Assembly (NCBI GenBank): GCA_022841745.1
Contig: JALHQW010000016.1
Coordinates: forward strand, 1-64,000
Origin: Saprospiraceae bacterium
GTDB lineage: Bacteria > Bacteroidota > Bacteroidia > Chitinophagales > Saprospiraceae
Direction of reading: 5' to 3'
DNA: 64,000 nt
Below, in pieces: positions 8,725 through 18,700 of this stretch. The notes under the pieces were generated by a model. That model saw nothing but the letters and a program-made list of their open reading frames with translations. It made no database searches and was not told the origin of the DNA. The position numbers and the translations under genes were made by a program. The first letter of the stretch is position 1, and each line of letters begins with the position of its first letter.

Positions 8725-9306
8725 TTAAAATTCATTTTCCCTGAAGAAAGGCTGGCACCAAAGCAAGGTGGTCAGGGTCACGGCCTTGAACCAAGCGTTG
8801 TGCATAGCGTCCACATCGGCGGCATTGTGGCCTTTGTTTCCCAAAAAGCCCTTGATGGTGGCGGTAATCGGGTAAATGAAGGCCACAAGGTACCTGGCAT
8901 GAATAATAGGCACGGTGTCCACGCCATCGGTTTGGTTCTTCTTGGTGCTGTGGTGGCGGAGGGCAATTTCGTGCTGGTAGTTGAGCCAGTCCTGGTCGTA
9001 GGGTCGGTTGCAAAGATCGAGAATCCACTGCCCGAACCTGGCCCGTACGGCACCGAGGTAATCCATGTTTGGCTGGCCTGCTTTTGTGAAATAATGAAGC
9101 AGGTGCGCGTTGCCACCCACGTAGCCATACCACAGGTCGAGCACGGCATCGGTCTGGTCGGTGAGCACTTCGCCAGCCATGTGCAGATAGCGGTCATCTT
9201 CATCCGACCAAAGCAAAGTCTTTTTGAGCAGAGCGAGGTCGTGCATCGAAACGGGTGAGGTGGCAAGCGAGGCGCTGCCGTAGCCATAACCTTTGATTTG
9301 TGCCAT
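8725..9306 (-). CDS. Protoglobin (single-domain heme sensor/globin)
   Basis: A 193-residue protein matching the protoglobin family over its full length: SPVSMHDLALLKKT, AGEVLTDQTDAVLDLWYG, FGQWILDLCNRPYDQ, and the YQHEIALRHH segment (residues 110-119) that carries the proximal heme-ligand His, then KKNQTDGVDTVP and YPITATIKGFLG. No output domain is fused, so it binds O2, CO or NO as a free globin. It is the first gene of an operon with DUF2024 and marR. A TAnnTTTG -7 box lies at 9346-9353 with an adjoining palindrome. A link to the NO reductase cluster 10 kb away is inference. Confidence 0.93.
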   Translation of the reverse strand: MAQIKGYGYGSASLATSPVSMHDLALLKKTLLWSDEDDRYLHMAGEVLTDQTDAVLDLWYGYVGGNAHLLHYFTKAGQPNMDYLGAVRARFGQWILDLCNRPYDQDWLNYQHEIALRHHSTKKNQTDGVDTVPIIHARYLVAFIYPITATIKGFLGNKGHNAADVDAMHNAWFKAVTLTTLLWCQPFFRENEF

Positions 9307-9345
9307 GTTGAAATGTTTTTAAATGGTGATTGTGAAACGATGGTG

Positions 9346-9369
9346 CAAATATAGTTAGGAATCCTTACT
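9346..9369 (-). promoter_or_regulatory. Protoglobin-operon promoter with a candidate MarR operator
   Basis: On the minus strand TATATTTG (9353-9346) fits the Bacteroidota -7 consensus TAnnTTTG, 40 bases before the protoglobin start. Directly upstream, in the -7/-33 spacer, is a near-perfect palindrome at 9353-9369, AGTTAGGA-A-TCCTTACT (7 of 8 positions symmetric). A repressor bound there would block the promoter. The operon encodes a MarR protein, the obvious candidate. Confidence 0.55.
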
Positions 9370-9438
9370 TAAAATAGCTGTGAAAAATTATTTTCAATCT
9401 TGCCCATTAGAGACATGGTAAAAGGGTAAAATGGAGCA

Positions 9439-12400
9439 TTACTTGCCTCCATCTCCTTTCACATCCCGCCACTCCTTTGGCGTCATCCCATATTCCTGCC
9501 GGAATACCCTGCTGAAATATCCTGGGTCGCTGAACCCCATACTGTAGGCTATTTCGGCAATACTCAAATCTGTTTCGACCAAGGACTGGCGGGCCTTTTC
9601 CAGTTTCACGATGCGGATGAAATGGTTGGGCGATAGCCCCGTGAGAGCAGTGAGTTTGCGGTGGAGTTGTGAGCGGCTCATGGCCAACAATCTGCCCAGT
9701 TCCTCCGTGGAGAATTGCGCATCGTCCAAATGCTGCTCCACGATGGACCTTGTTTTTTGCACAAATGCGTTTTCCCGCGTTTCAGCTTGCCAGGTTTGCT
9801 GTGGCTCAGCACTTGATGTAGGTTGCCCAACTGCCAGTGCCAGGTAATGCGATTGCATTTTTTGGCGCATTTCGAGCAGGTTGCGAATGCGCAGCAAAAG
9901 TTCCCGTGGCTCGAATGGCTTGGGCAGGTAGGCATCTGCGCCGCAGTCCAGGCCTTCCAGCCTGCTTTCCATATCGGCTTTTGCGGTGAGCAAAATGAAG
10001 GGGATGTGGCTCGTCCGTTCATCGTTTTTCAATGTTTTGCATAGCTCGAATCCGCCCATTTCGGGCATCATCACGTCACTGAGGATGAGGTCGGGAATGG
10101 TTTCCAAAGCCCGCTCCAAACCTGCCTTCCCATTTGAAGCGACAAGCAAACGGTAATTTCTTTGCAGGCAGGTCTTTAAATAGTCAACTACGTCGGCGTT
10201 GTCTTCAATAATTAGCAAGGATGGCGAATGAACGGCATGGGATTGCTGCCCATTCGCATCAGTCTGTGGCAGAACGCTTTGCATGTTGTTTTCACTGCCT
10301 CCCAAATGATTGATAACCAAGCCCTTAACTGCCTGGTTGGTCAAAGGAATTTTTAATGTAAAAACAGTTCCTTTTCCTTCTTCACTTCTCGCCTCAATCT
10401 GCCCGCCAAGCAATTTGACCAGTTCCCTCGTGAGCGCCAACCCAATGCCCGTGCCTTCGCCGGGGCGTGTATTGGTGCCATTTGCTTGATAAAATGGGTC
10501 GAAAATGAACGGCAGTTTATCGGGAGGGATGCCAATGCCAGTGTCCGAGACAATCAAAACAAGGGATGAGGAATGAAGAATGAGGGATGAACCAATGCTG
10601 CTTTTCATCGCTTCTTCCGCTTTCCTTATCGCTGCAAAAAGCGTAACCTGCCCACCTTCCAGTGTGAATTTCAGCGCATTGGACAGCAGGTTGGAAACGA
10701 TTTTCTGGAGCTTGTCGGGGTCATAGTCCATCTCCAGAATGTCCAAGTCGGTTTCAAAACGAAGCTCGATGTTTTTGGCGCTGGCAACGGAGTGGAACGA
10801 TTCGAGCAGATACCTTAAAAAAGGCAGCACGTCGCCGTTCTGCATGTCCACCGCCATGTTGCCCGACTCCAATTTACGGAGGTCGAGCATCTGGTTGACG
10901 AGGCGGAGCAGGTATTGGCTGTTGCGTTTTATCATATCCACCCCAGTGTCAAGACTTTCCGCCGGGTTTTCCCGGATTTCCTCCGCCATGCCATTGATGA
11001 CCGTCAAAGGAGTACGAAACTCATGGGTGATATTGGTGTAAAGGCGGGTCTTTACGGCGTCAAGTTCTTTGAGGCGCTCGGCTTCCCGGTGCTCCATTTG
11101 CAGTTCCATTTTCAGCGCCCAACGCCGTTTCAACTGCTTGTAAACTCCCCCGGCGAGGGCTACTAAAACCCCTGCATAAATAAGGCAAGCCCACCAGGTA
11201 CGGTACCAAGGCGGCAGTATTACGATTGGAAAATTAAAGGTTGCTTCGTTCCAAATACGTTCATTGTTGGCTGTCGCAATGCGCAACACATATTTCCCTT
11301 CCCTGACATTGGAATAACTGGCGTAGCGCCTACCCTCAGCCGGATAGACCCAGTCCGGGTCAATGCCCTCCAGTTTGTACTTGAATCGTATGCTTTGCGG
11401 TCGGGAAAAGCCGATGGCAGAAAATTCAAAGGAGAAGAAGTTTTGGAAATAAGGCAAGGTGATTTTTTGGCGGTTAAAAAGCGCAGCGCCCCGTTCCATT
11501 TCTTTATCGAAAACGGCAAAGGAACGCAGGTACGGACGTACCAATTCCCCGTTATTTTTCAAACTGTCGGGGTGAAAAATGCCCACACTCAACCCATTTG
11601 AGTAGCCTAAAAACATTTCCCCCGAACAGAGTAAAGAATGACTGCTAAAATGAACTGTTTCGATGTCGTCACCCAGGTAGGCAAGCCCGTCGTGGCCGTC
11701 GTATCTGCTCAATTCCAGGGTGCGGAGGTCTAATTTCAGCAGCTTTTTTTCACCGTCCATCCAGAGGTTACCGCTCTGGTCTTTTACCAGTCCGTTTGGA
11801 TTAAAGGGTGGGTTATTCTTTACCTTCAAGGTGCGCTGAATGCCCAGTTCCGGATGGTCGGGGTCGGCTACGCCGATACCCTCTTCTTTACTACCGGCGA
11901 TGAGCACATTGCCTTCGAGGTCTTCTTCAAAACCCCCTACGTGCTTGAAAACAGTGGTTTTGCCGGGCTGGTAAAAATGATTGATAAACCGGTCGTTACG
12001 ACTGTCGCAGATACTCATCCCGTCCCGCACGTCAATCCAGATATTGCCCTGTTTGTCCTCAAAAATATCCCCAATGACAAGCGAAGTTCCCTTTTCGTTT
12101 TCAGGCAAAAGCTCCTCTTTGAAAACCGTGGACGTGCCTTTTTGCAAATCAAGGCGGAACAGCCCGCCGTCCACGCTGCCAATCCATATGCGCCCCTTTC
12201 GGTCTTGCATTGCCACATAGTACCGGACGCCTTTCCCGCCTGGTTGCAGGGGGAATGGAACGAGGGATTTGCCATTGCCTGAGAGGGTGAACAGGGTGCT
12301 TTCCTCTACTACCAACAATCTGCCGTCTTGTAGTCGTAGCAGCGACCTGCCACGGAAATCCAGGTTATTGAAAAAACCGGACAGGGGTGGAATGAGCGTC

Positions 12401-13644
12401 CAGGAGCCGGTTGCCCGGTCGAGCAAGTAAAGCCCCTTTCCACCCGCGATGCTGACGTAAAGTTTATCCTTGCCCGGTGCCTCGATGGCATCCTGTATGG
12501 AAAAACCTTCTTTCATGTCCTTATCCAAAGGAAAATGCCGGATCTGAGCGTTGAGTGGGTCGTATAAGCGCACACCACTGCCCGACCTGCCCCAAAGCCG
12601 CCCATTGTCGTCCTGAAAAGAAACCCAATACACAGTTTCAGTATCGGGGTCGTTCAGGAGTTCGGACGTAAAGACACCCCGCCCGGCATCAAAAACGCAA
12701 AGCCCGTGATTCGTAGTGACCCAAAGCTCCCGCTCCGATTTTTTGACAATTTCATAGACGACGCCATTCCCTTCGGGGAAACGTTGCGTTTCCAGCGTAG
12801 CTGTTAGTTTCTGAAAAGAAGCCTTGCCCGGGTCAAAAACCATCAAGTATTTTCCCCAAGTACCCAGATAGAGCTTGCCATCGGGGTGCAGGTACATGCA
12901 GTAAATGCTGTTGGCCCGGATATTTGTCTGTTTGTCGCCCAAGTCGGCGTAGTAGCGCTTGAATTCACCGCTTAGCTTATTGAAGCGCAACAGCCCGGAG
13001 CTTGTCCCCACCCACAGCAGAGAGTCGTTTTGCAGGTCTTGTGCTATTTGGTCAACGTGATTTACACGCTCCAGCCGTTCCCCAGTGTCGTGCGTGGAAA
13101 ACGGGTAGGCAAAACAGTCGAAATCGTCAGACCGGGGATTGTAGTGCATAAGTCCTTTCGTGCCGCTGGCTATCCATATCATGCCCTGCCTGTCCTTGAA
13201 AATAGCCCTCCCAATTTCATCTTCGGGGATGGAACAAGGGTCGCTGGGGTCATGGAAGTAGGTCTTGAATTTTCCGGTGTGCAAATCAAGCACGTTCAGC
13301 CCGTTTTGGGTGCCAATCCACAGGAGGTTGGCAGTTTTTTCATAAAAGAGGCTTTGGATTTGATTGTTTGAAATGGTAGCGGGGTCGTTAGGGTCATGCT
13401 TGAAAACCTCGACAACTGTGCCATCGAAGCGGCAAAGCCCGTCATAGGTGCCGAACCACATAAACCCATCTCCGTCCTGCGCCATGCAAAGCACCCGGTT
13501 ATCGGGGAGCCCTTGTCGGTGCGTGATACGGGTGGGGTTGGAGAAGCCGAAACGGGTTTGGGAAAAGCTTAAAGGCGGGTAAAAAAGCAAGACAAGGGCA
13601 AACGTCAGTTTGCGGAAAATGATGAGTGCTTGCAGGGTATTCAT
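9439..13644 (-). CDS. Hybrid two-component system (HTCS) sensor kinase / AraC-type response regulator
   Basis: About 1401 residues, started at the ATG at 13644 (an upstream TTG is unlikely). Domains in order: signal peptide; two periplasmic Reg_prop beta-propellers (about 30-730, WxGTxxGL repeats); a Y_Y_Y domain (about 740-800); one membrane span (about 815-835); HisKA (ITHEFRTPLTV, His near 874); HATPase (LSNALKF, DTGIGIP, GTGIGLALT); a receiver domain (LSDVMMPEMG, Asp near 1190); and an AraC helix-turn-helix (about 1300-1395). HTCS proteins sense glycans or related ligands in the periplasm and switch on nearby uptake genes. The HATPase domain carries an odd insertion encoded by a heptamer array (10564-10591). 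Confidence 0.95.
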   Translation of the reverse strand: MNTLQALIIFRKLTFALVLLFYPPLSFSQTRFGFSNPTRITHRQGLPDNRVLCMAQDGDGFMWFGTYDGLCRFDGTVVEVFKHDPNDPATISNNQIQSLFYEKTANLLWIGTQNGLNVLDLHTGKFKTYFHDPSDPCSIPEDEIGRAIFKDRQGMIWIASGTKGLMHYNPRSDDFDCFAYPFSTHDTGERLERVNHVDQIAQDLQNDSLLWVGTSSGLLRFNKLSGEFKRYYADLGDKQTNIRANSIYCMYLHPDGKLYLGTWGKYLMVFDPGKASFQKLTATLETQRFPEGNGVVYEIVKKSERELWVTTNHGLCVFDAGRGVFTSELLNDPDTETVYWVSFQDDNGRLWGRSGSGVRLYDPLNAQIRHFPLDKDMKEGFSIQDAIEAPGKDKLYVSIAGGKGLYLLDRATGSWTLIPPLSGFFNNLDFRGRSLLRLQDGRLLVVEESTLFTLSGNGKSLVPFPLQPGGKGVRYYVAMQDRKGRIWIGSVDGGLFRLDLQKGTSTVFKEELLPENEKGTSLVIGDIFEDKQGNIWIDVRDGMSICDSRNDRFINHFYQPGKTTVFKHVGGFEEDLEGNVLIAGSKEEGIGVADPDHPELGIQRTLKVKNNPPFNPNGLVKDQSGNLWMDGEKKLLKLDLRTLELSRYDGHDGLAYLGDDIETVHFSSHSLLCSGEMFLGYSNGLSVGIFHPDSLKNNGELVRPYLRSFAVFDKEMERGAALFNRQKITLPYFQNFFSFEFSAIGFSRPQSIRFKYKLEGIDPDWVYPAEGRRYASYSNVREGKYVLRIATANNERIWNEATFNFPIVILPPWYRTWWACLIYAGVLVALAGGVYKQLKRRWALKMELQMEHREAERLKELDAVKTRLYTNITHEFRTPLTVINGMAEEIRENPAESLDTGVDMIKRNSQYLLRLVNQMLDLRKLESGNMAVDMQNGDVLPFLRYLLESFHSVASAKNIELRFETDLDILEMDYDPDKLQKIVSNLLSNALKFTLEGGQVTLFAAIRKAEEAMKSSIGSSLILHSSSLVLIVSDTGIGIPPDKLPFIFDPFYQANGTNTRPGEGTGIGLALTRELVKLLGGQIEARSEEGKGTVFTLKIPLTNQAVKGLVINHLGGSENNMQSVLPQTDANGQQSHAVHSPSLLIIEDNADVVDYLKTCLQRNYRLLVASNGKAGLERALETIPDLILSDVMMPEMGGFELCKTLKNDERTSHIPFILLTAKADMESRLEGLDCGADAYLPKPFEPRELLLRIRNLLEMRQKMQSHYLALAVGQPTSSAEPQQTWQAETRENAFVQKTRSIVEQHLDDAQFSTEELGRLLAMSRSQLHRKLTALTGLSPNHFIRIVKLEKARQSLVETDLSIAEIAYSMGFSDPGYFSRVFRQEYGMTPKEWRDVKGDGGK
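10564..10591. repeat. Four heptamers inside the HTCS ATPase domain
   Basis: Four consecutive 7-mers related to GGATGAG and GAATGAA fill these 28 bases. Read on the minus strand they encode the core of the segment SSLILHSSSLVLIV just before the DTGIGIP nucleotide-binding motif, where kinases normally have a short strand-loop-strand. This is a coding instance of the short-period arrays found in several gaps of this window. Confidence 0.6.
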
Positions 13645-13700
13645 GTTCAACGCATTTGGTTTTCAAATCAGGGTTTTCGTTGGGTGCACAGGTCTTGGGC

Positions 13701-13708
13701 CAAAGTTA
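13701..13708 (-). promoter_or_regulatory. -7 box of the HTCS gene
   Basis: On the minus strand TAACTTTG matches TAnnTTTG, 57 bases before the HTCS start. A TTTG lies 22 bases further upstream, slightly more than the usual 19-21 spacing. Confidence 0.45.
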
Positions 13709-13738
13709 GTTTTTTGAATAAAAATGCGCACAAAGAAA

Positions 13739-13764
13739 AAGCACGGGTGGGGTTGCCCGTGCTT
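13739..13764 (-). terminator. Rho-independent terminator of the small lipoprotein gene
   Basis: AAGCACGGG (13739-13747) and CCCGTGCTT (13756-13764) form a perfect 9-bp stem. On the minus strand it is followed by a T-rich run (TTTTTCTTTG). It lies 127 bases downstream of the lipoprotein stop at 13891 and just upstream of the HTCS promoter, insulating the two. Confidence 0.7.
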
Positions 13765-13890
13765 GAAATGCGTTGAGAACAGGTCGGTTAGAAAAGATTA
13801 GCTAACCTATGTTTAAATATGCAAAAACCATTTTATGGTATTGCATGAATGATAAAACTTGCAGCAGATGTAGCCTAATGCTGTGTTGAC

Positions 13891-14244
13891 CTAAAACTGC
13901 TCTACTGATTTCTGAAACTTTGTATAACATAAAGTACGACAGGCCGCTTTTGGGTCAGGTCCCGAAACCTCTGTAGATTCATTGCATTTTTTCACCGCTT
14001 CTTCAAAATTCTTGATTGCATTATCAGCGCACACTAAAAAAATCTGAACATTTCCTTGGGGACAAGCAGTTAGAGCTGCTTCGAACTCTTGAATAGCATT
14101 ATTCAAACATGCGTCGCATTGAACTAAGCAAGTAGTAAGCGTTTCGGCTTCAATCATAATCTGTTTTTTGATGTTTTGCTTACAACTCGTAATGAGAAGC
14201 GCAATTAATAAGACAGTCACAATGATTAATGAATGAATTTTCAT
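13891..14244 (-). CDS. Small Cys-rich predicted lipoprotein
   Basis: A 117-residue protein with a signal peptide and a lipobox ending ITSC (Cys21). The mature part is helical and contains repeated Cys in C-x2-C and related spacing (TCLVQCDAC, LTACPQG, VCADNAIKNFEEAVKKC, ACRTLC). Two internal segments look alike (NAIQEFEAALTAC and NAIKNFEEAVKKC), suggesting a duplicated helical hairpin closed by disulfides. No family is recognised. It has its own downstream terminator and no close operon partner. Periplasmic or outer-membrane attachment follows from the lipobox; the function is unknown. Confidence 0.7.
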   Translation of the reverse strand: MKIHSLIIVTVLLIALLITSCKQNIKKQIMIEAETLTTCLVQCDACLNNAIQEFEAALTACPQGNVQIFLVCADNAIKNFEEAVKKCNESTEVSGPDPKAACRTLCYTKFQKSVEQF

Positions 14245-14371
14245 GATGGTTGATTTTTAAGGTGAATGAATATTGAGGAATTATGAAAAATAAAATTGCA
14301 ACCTCATTGACTTCCATTCAACCTTGGTGAGAAAAATTGATATTTTTAAAAATTTTCAATCGAGAACCTAC

Positions 14372-15682
14372 CTATTCCTTGAACCAGTCCACCGAGCTTG
14401 GCATGGCAAACTTCTGCTCAAAAAATGCATCAACAAGTTGCAGGAACAAGTCCTTTTTCTCCCACGAAGCACCGTGCGTTGCGCCGGGAATGACGCATAG
14501 CTGGGCTTTGGGCAAATGCTGGTAAATCTGAAGCGTATGCGCCAGCGGCACAAAATCACGGTCGCCGGAAACGACGAGGACTTCGGCCCGGATGTTTTGC
14601 AGCTCGGAAAATGGAATGTTTGGGTGCTTCCACATCAACCTCGCCATTTTCCGCTCTTTTTCCGTTTTGGCATCTTTGACCTGCCGCTGGACCCAGCGGT
14701 AAATCGGCGGCTCGATGCCAGTGGTGTCGGGAACGACATTGGCGGCAAAGGCGACTAATTTTTTCACCTTTTCCGGATAGTTTTTGGCGATAATCAGCCC
14801 CAGGATGGCCCCATCGCTGTGCCCCCAGATGAAGGTGGAATCAATGCCCAGTTGGTCAAGCAATGCGGCTACGTCGGAAGCCATCAGCTCGTAGGTCAGT
14901 TCGGCGTCCGTATTTCCCGACCTGCCCTGCGCCCTAGAATCCACGAGGATGAGCTTGTAATTTTTTGCCAAAAAATGCGGATAGTGCGGCGCAGCGTTCT
15001 CGATGGAACCGCCGTTGCCGTGCAGCACAACCAGGGGCTGCCCATCGCCATAGACTTCGAAGTAGAGCCGGATGCCGTTCACCTCGGCATACCTGCCTGC
15101 CTTGTTGTTCATGCCATAATTCGGGACGTTTTTGCCTTCTATGATCAGGCAGCGCCGCCCCTGCGGGGCATTGCCGTTGACGGTTTCAGCACGGAATGCC
15201 TCTGCCATGCCATATTTGTTCTCCTCCCAGCGACGGACGCCCTTCACCAGGGAGTTGCCGTTTTCAAAATCCTCCTTGAACACAGTCGCCCAGCCGCCTT
15301 TTCCGTCCTCTACTTTGAGTTCCAAATCGTCGTAGTAAAACTTGCCGTTGTACATGCACAAGGCACCGAAGGCAATTTTGTAAGCGCCCGAATCAATCTT
15401 GCCCTCAATCGTAAAGGGCGACCACTCCCGGCTGCGGATGGGCCGGTTTAACATATTGTCGAAGAAAAAATAATGGTAGGCACTCGTATCGTCCACCCTT
15501 GCCCAAAGCCGGGCGGCTGCGCTGTCGTCCTCCACTTCGGCCCTTACGAAGGCGCTCAGACAAAACTTTCGGCCTTCGTACCCGGCGGTTTTAAAGGATT
15601 GGGAGTAGGAGACCCAGTTTCCCTGTGCGATGGCTGTAAAACTGAAAAGGAGGGAAATGAAGAAAATGAGTTTACTTTTCAT
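14372..15682 (-). CDS. Exported alpha/beta hydrolase with an N-terminal beta-sandwich domain
   Basis: A 436-residue protein with a signal peptide (MKSKLIFFISLLFSFTAIAQ). Residues about 22-190 form an accessory domain containing YYDDLELKVEDG, as in carbohydrate-binding-like folds. The remainder is an alpha/beta hydrolase: oxyanion-region LHGNGGS, nucleophile elbow GHSDGAILG (Ser near 288), acid GDRDFVPLAH (Asp near 372) and base GATHGASW (His near 402). The triad is complete, so an ester or amide hydrolase in the periplasm is likely. The substrate cannot be read from sequence. It has no T9SS sorting domain, unlike the neighbouring exported proteins. Confidence 0.88.
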   Translation of the reverse strand: MKSKLIFFISLLFSFTAIAQGNWVSYSQSFKTAGYEGRKFCLSAFVRAEVEDDSAAARLWARVDDTSAYHYFFFDNMLNRPIRSREWSPFTIEGKIDSGAYKIAFGALCMYNGKFYYDDLELKVEDGKGGWATVFKEDFENGNSLVKGVRRWEENKYGMAEAFRAETVNGNAPQGRRCLIIEGKNVPNYGMNNKAGRYAEVNGIRLYFEVYGDGQPLVVLHGNGGSIENAAPHYPHFLAKNYKLILVDSRAQGRSGNTDAELTYELMASDVAALLDQLGIDSTFIWGHSDGAILGLIIAKNYPEKVKKLVAFAANVVPDTTGIEPPIYRWVQRQVKDAKTEKERKMARLMWKHPNIPFSELQNIRAEVLVVSGDRDFVPLAHTLQIYQHLPKAQLCVIPGATHGASWEKKDLFLQLVDAFFEQKFAMPSSVDWFKE

Positions 15683-15719
15683 GACTGAGATGTTTATAAA
15701 ATGAACAAGGATGGGTTTG

Positions 15720-18700
15720 TCAAATCTTCACCAGCCTCGCCACCGCCATGGCTTTTTCATTAAACACCTTTACGACGTAACTCCCGGTGCTCAAGTCCGT
15801 CACGCCTACAGATACGGTAGCACCTCCGTCCTGCATTTCAAAAGCCCTCACAAGCCTGCCATTCAGGTCGAAGATTTCCACCAGGAAAGCCGCTCCCTGC
15901 ATTGCATTCACTTTTAGTTGCACCTCGTTCGAGACGGGATTAGGCGAAAGCAACACCTCGAAAGACGACGCCTCCACTTCGTTCGTACCGGAAATAAAAG
16001 GCGGTGTGAACACCGGACGAATCATGTAGGAAGGCCCATAAGGTTCGCTCCAACCAGTGAATTCTTGCGTCCAGTCATTTGCTCCATAGCAAGGAGCGAG
16101 GTACCAGGCTGACTGGTCGGCAGCGTCTGAATCCATCCCCATACCTATGGAGCCTGTCGAATCTGGGCGGTTGATTACGAACAGGTATTGCCCTGATGGC
16201 AGGTAGTAGTTTTTATGGAAGGCATGGTAAAAATTTGAAACGGGGAAGCTCAATTCGCTGACCGTATCGGTCGTCAGTAGCAGCTCGCCCGGCGCTCCAT
16301 TTTCCATGGAATAAACCTGCATAAAGACCGCCGCATTCTCCGCACGCATCCTAACGGAAAAGCCTTTAAGCGTATCGCCAACGGGCATATCAAAAACGAC
16401 CCCGTAAGCGCCGATGCAGTTAGGACTACTAAAATCCACATCGTTAAAAGTGTAGGCAAGCCCGTCGTCATTGGAATAAAGGCTGTCACTCACGCTAAAA
16501 CTTTTTGATGCTTTATGAAATACCCCCATTCCGGCCATTTCATAAATAAAGGTGGCTTCATACTCGCCCGATGCGTTGGGAGTGAAGGCGGTACTGATTT
16601 CGAGGGTCTCTACCATACTGGCAGGCAGTGAAGCAGTGGAGGATGCCTGCTCAAATACCTTAATCCCGTCTTTCCGAATTGTGAGGGTCAACCAGACATT
16701 TTCGACCAAATCTTCGCTATGGTTAAAAGCTGTACCGTAAAAGTTGATAGGCTGTACTTGGGTCAATGGCGTAATGGTGTAATCGTTCGTCATAACGGAT
16801 TCCAGAATGGAGAGTGGGGGTGGTTGGTTTCCAAGTTGTACCTCCCGCACCATGTCATCGCTCCAGGAAGTGACGAGCAGGTTGCCATCCGGTTTGCAAA
16901 GGATTCCCCGAAGCCTGCCAAATTGCGCCACAGCACCAGCGCCATCCACGGGTTCATCCTCTACGGCATATCCACGCTGACAATCATCACCGGCCAACGT
17001 GGTTACGTTGCCCTGTAAGTCCAATTTCCGAACCCGTCGGTTGGTGCCATCTGCGATGTAAATATTGCCAAGAGCATCGGTCGTAAGGTCTTCAGCGAAT
17101 GAAAAACCGGCTGCGCTCCCTTGCCCGTCCGTACAGCCCGAACCACCAGCCAGCACACTTACAACGCCCTCTGTTGAAAGTTTTTTCACACGCCCGGAAG
17201 AGAATTCAATCCAGTAAACATTACCTGCCGCATCGGCATGAACGTTCCAGGCAAAATCGCCCCCTGGAATCGTATAAAGTGTGGAGACCGTGCCTTCCGG
17301 CGTAATTTGTCGAAGTGCGTTGTCCATCGCATACAGATTGCCGGAACCGTCTATGGCAATCCCGTTTATCCAGCCAAATGTTGCATGCAAGGCGCTGCCA
17401 TCCATGTTCCCTACATGTCCCGGAATGCCTGCATAGAGGGAAACCATGCCATCCGGTGTGATTTTGCGGATGACAGAATTGCTTGCATCCGCCACAAATA
17501 GATTACCCTCCGAATCCGCTACGACATCTTGCGGGCGTCTGAATTGTGCATCCTGTGCCTCGCCATCAGCATATCCGCCAATGCCGGAACCTGCAAAATC
17601 GCTAACTGTGCCATTGGGCGCTATTTTGCGGATGCGATGGTTGTAGTCGTCAGCTACATAAATATTGCCTTGCCGGTCCATGCACATTCCCTTGGGATTG
17701 GCGAAGCGGGAATTCAAGCCTGCGCCATTGGCATGACCCTCCATGCCGGAACCTGCGAAGGTCTTTACGTTGATAAGCGAAGGGTCGAAGGCAAGGTTGT
17801 CGCCAGCCCATTTGAACACGGCAGGAGAAGTACCCGCCATATTGGTGCCGCCCGCCCAGCCAACAGCGGGGGATGCGAACTGGACACAGTCTAATTTTTG
17901 GTCTGTGAGGGTGGTCCAATGGTTTCCGTTGTCGCGGGAGATGGCATAACTTCCCGTCCAGTGGTCGCTGACAATGATATAGGCGCCATCCGAACCCGGC
18001 ACATGAGCAAGCCCGCCGATATAGGGGGAGGCAGGCACCGGGCTTTCCGTCCAGGTTTTGCCGCCGTCGGTCGTCCGCACGATTTTATTTGGAACGAGAG
18101 TTACGTCGTTGTCCCAAATGGAAGCGGCAATGCCGTTCAAGTTGTCTTTGAAAGCGATAGTGTGAAAAGTCCGGTTCGGCAACCCCGTTTCGAAAGCCTC
18201 CCAGTTTACGCCCTCATCGGTCGAGCGGAAAATCCTGCCGAGGCTCGTGCCGAACCAGGCAGTGTCGCCCCTTACCGCAAAATGCCCGTTACCGGAATAT
18301 ACCCAAATCCGCTCGCCCTGCTCGACGGGCGCATTGGCAACCTGCCAGGTAGCGCCGCCGTCCTGGGTGTAAAAACAGCCAACGTGCCAATAGGAGCCAG
18401 TGTTTGTTTCGCCATAAATGAAACCTTCGTTCGCATTGAAAAAATGTGTGGCGACGCCTGCGAAAACGGGGTTTGGTGCGGGCAGGTTCAGCGGCGTCCA
18501 GGTATCGCCGCCGTCGGTCGTGTGCAAGATTTCCGTTACCTGCTGGTCGGGCATGCGGATGCGGGTCGCCCAGGCCGTGTTTTCATCGAGCGCAAAAATA
18601 TGAGCGGGGTAAGCGTTGAAGGCAGATTCTTCCATCGTGCCGAGCGTCCAAGTAGCGCCGCCGTCTTTCGTTTTCACGAACTGGTTTGAAGTGAATGTGT

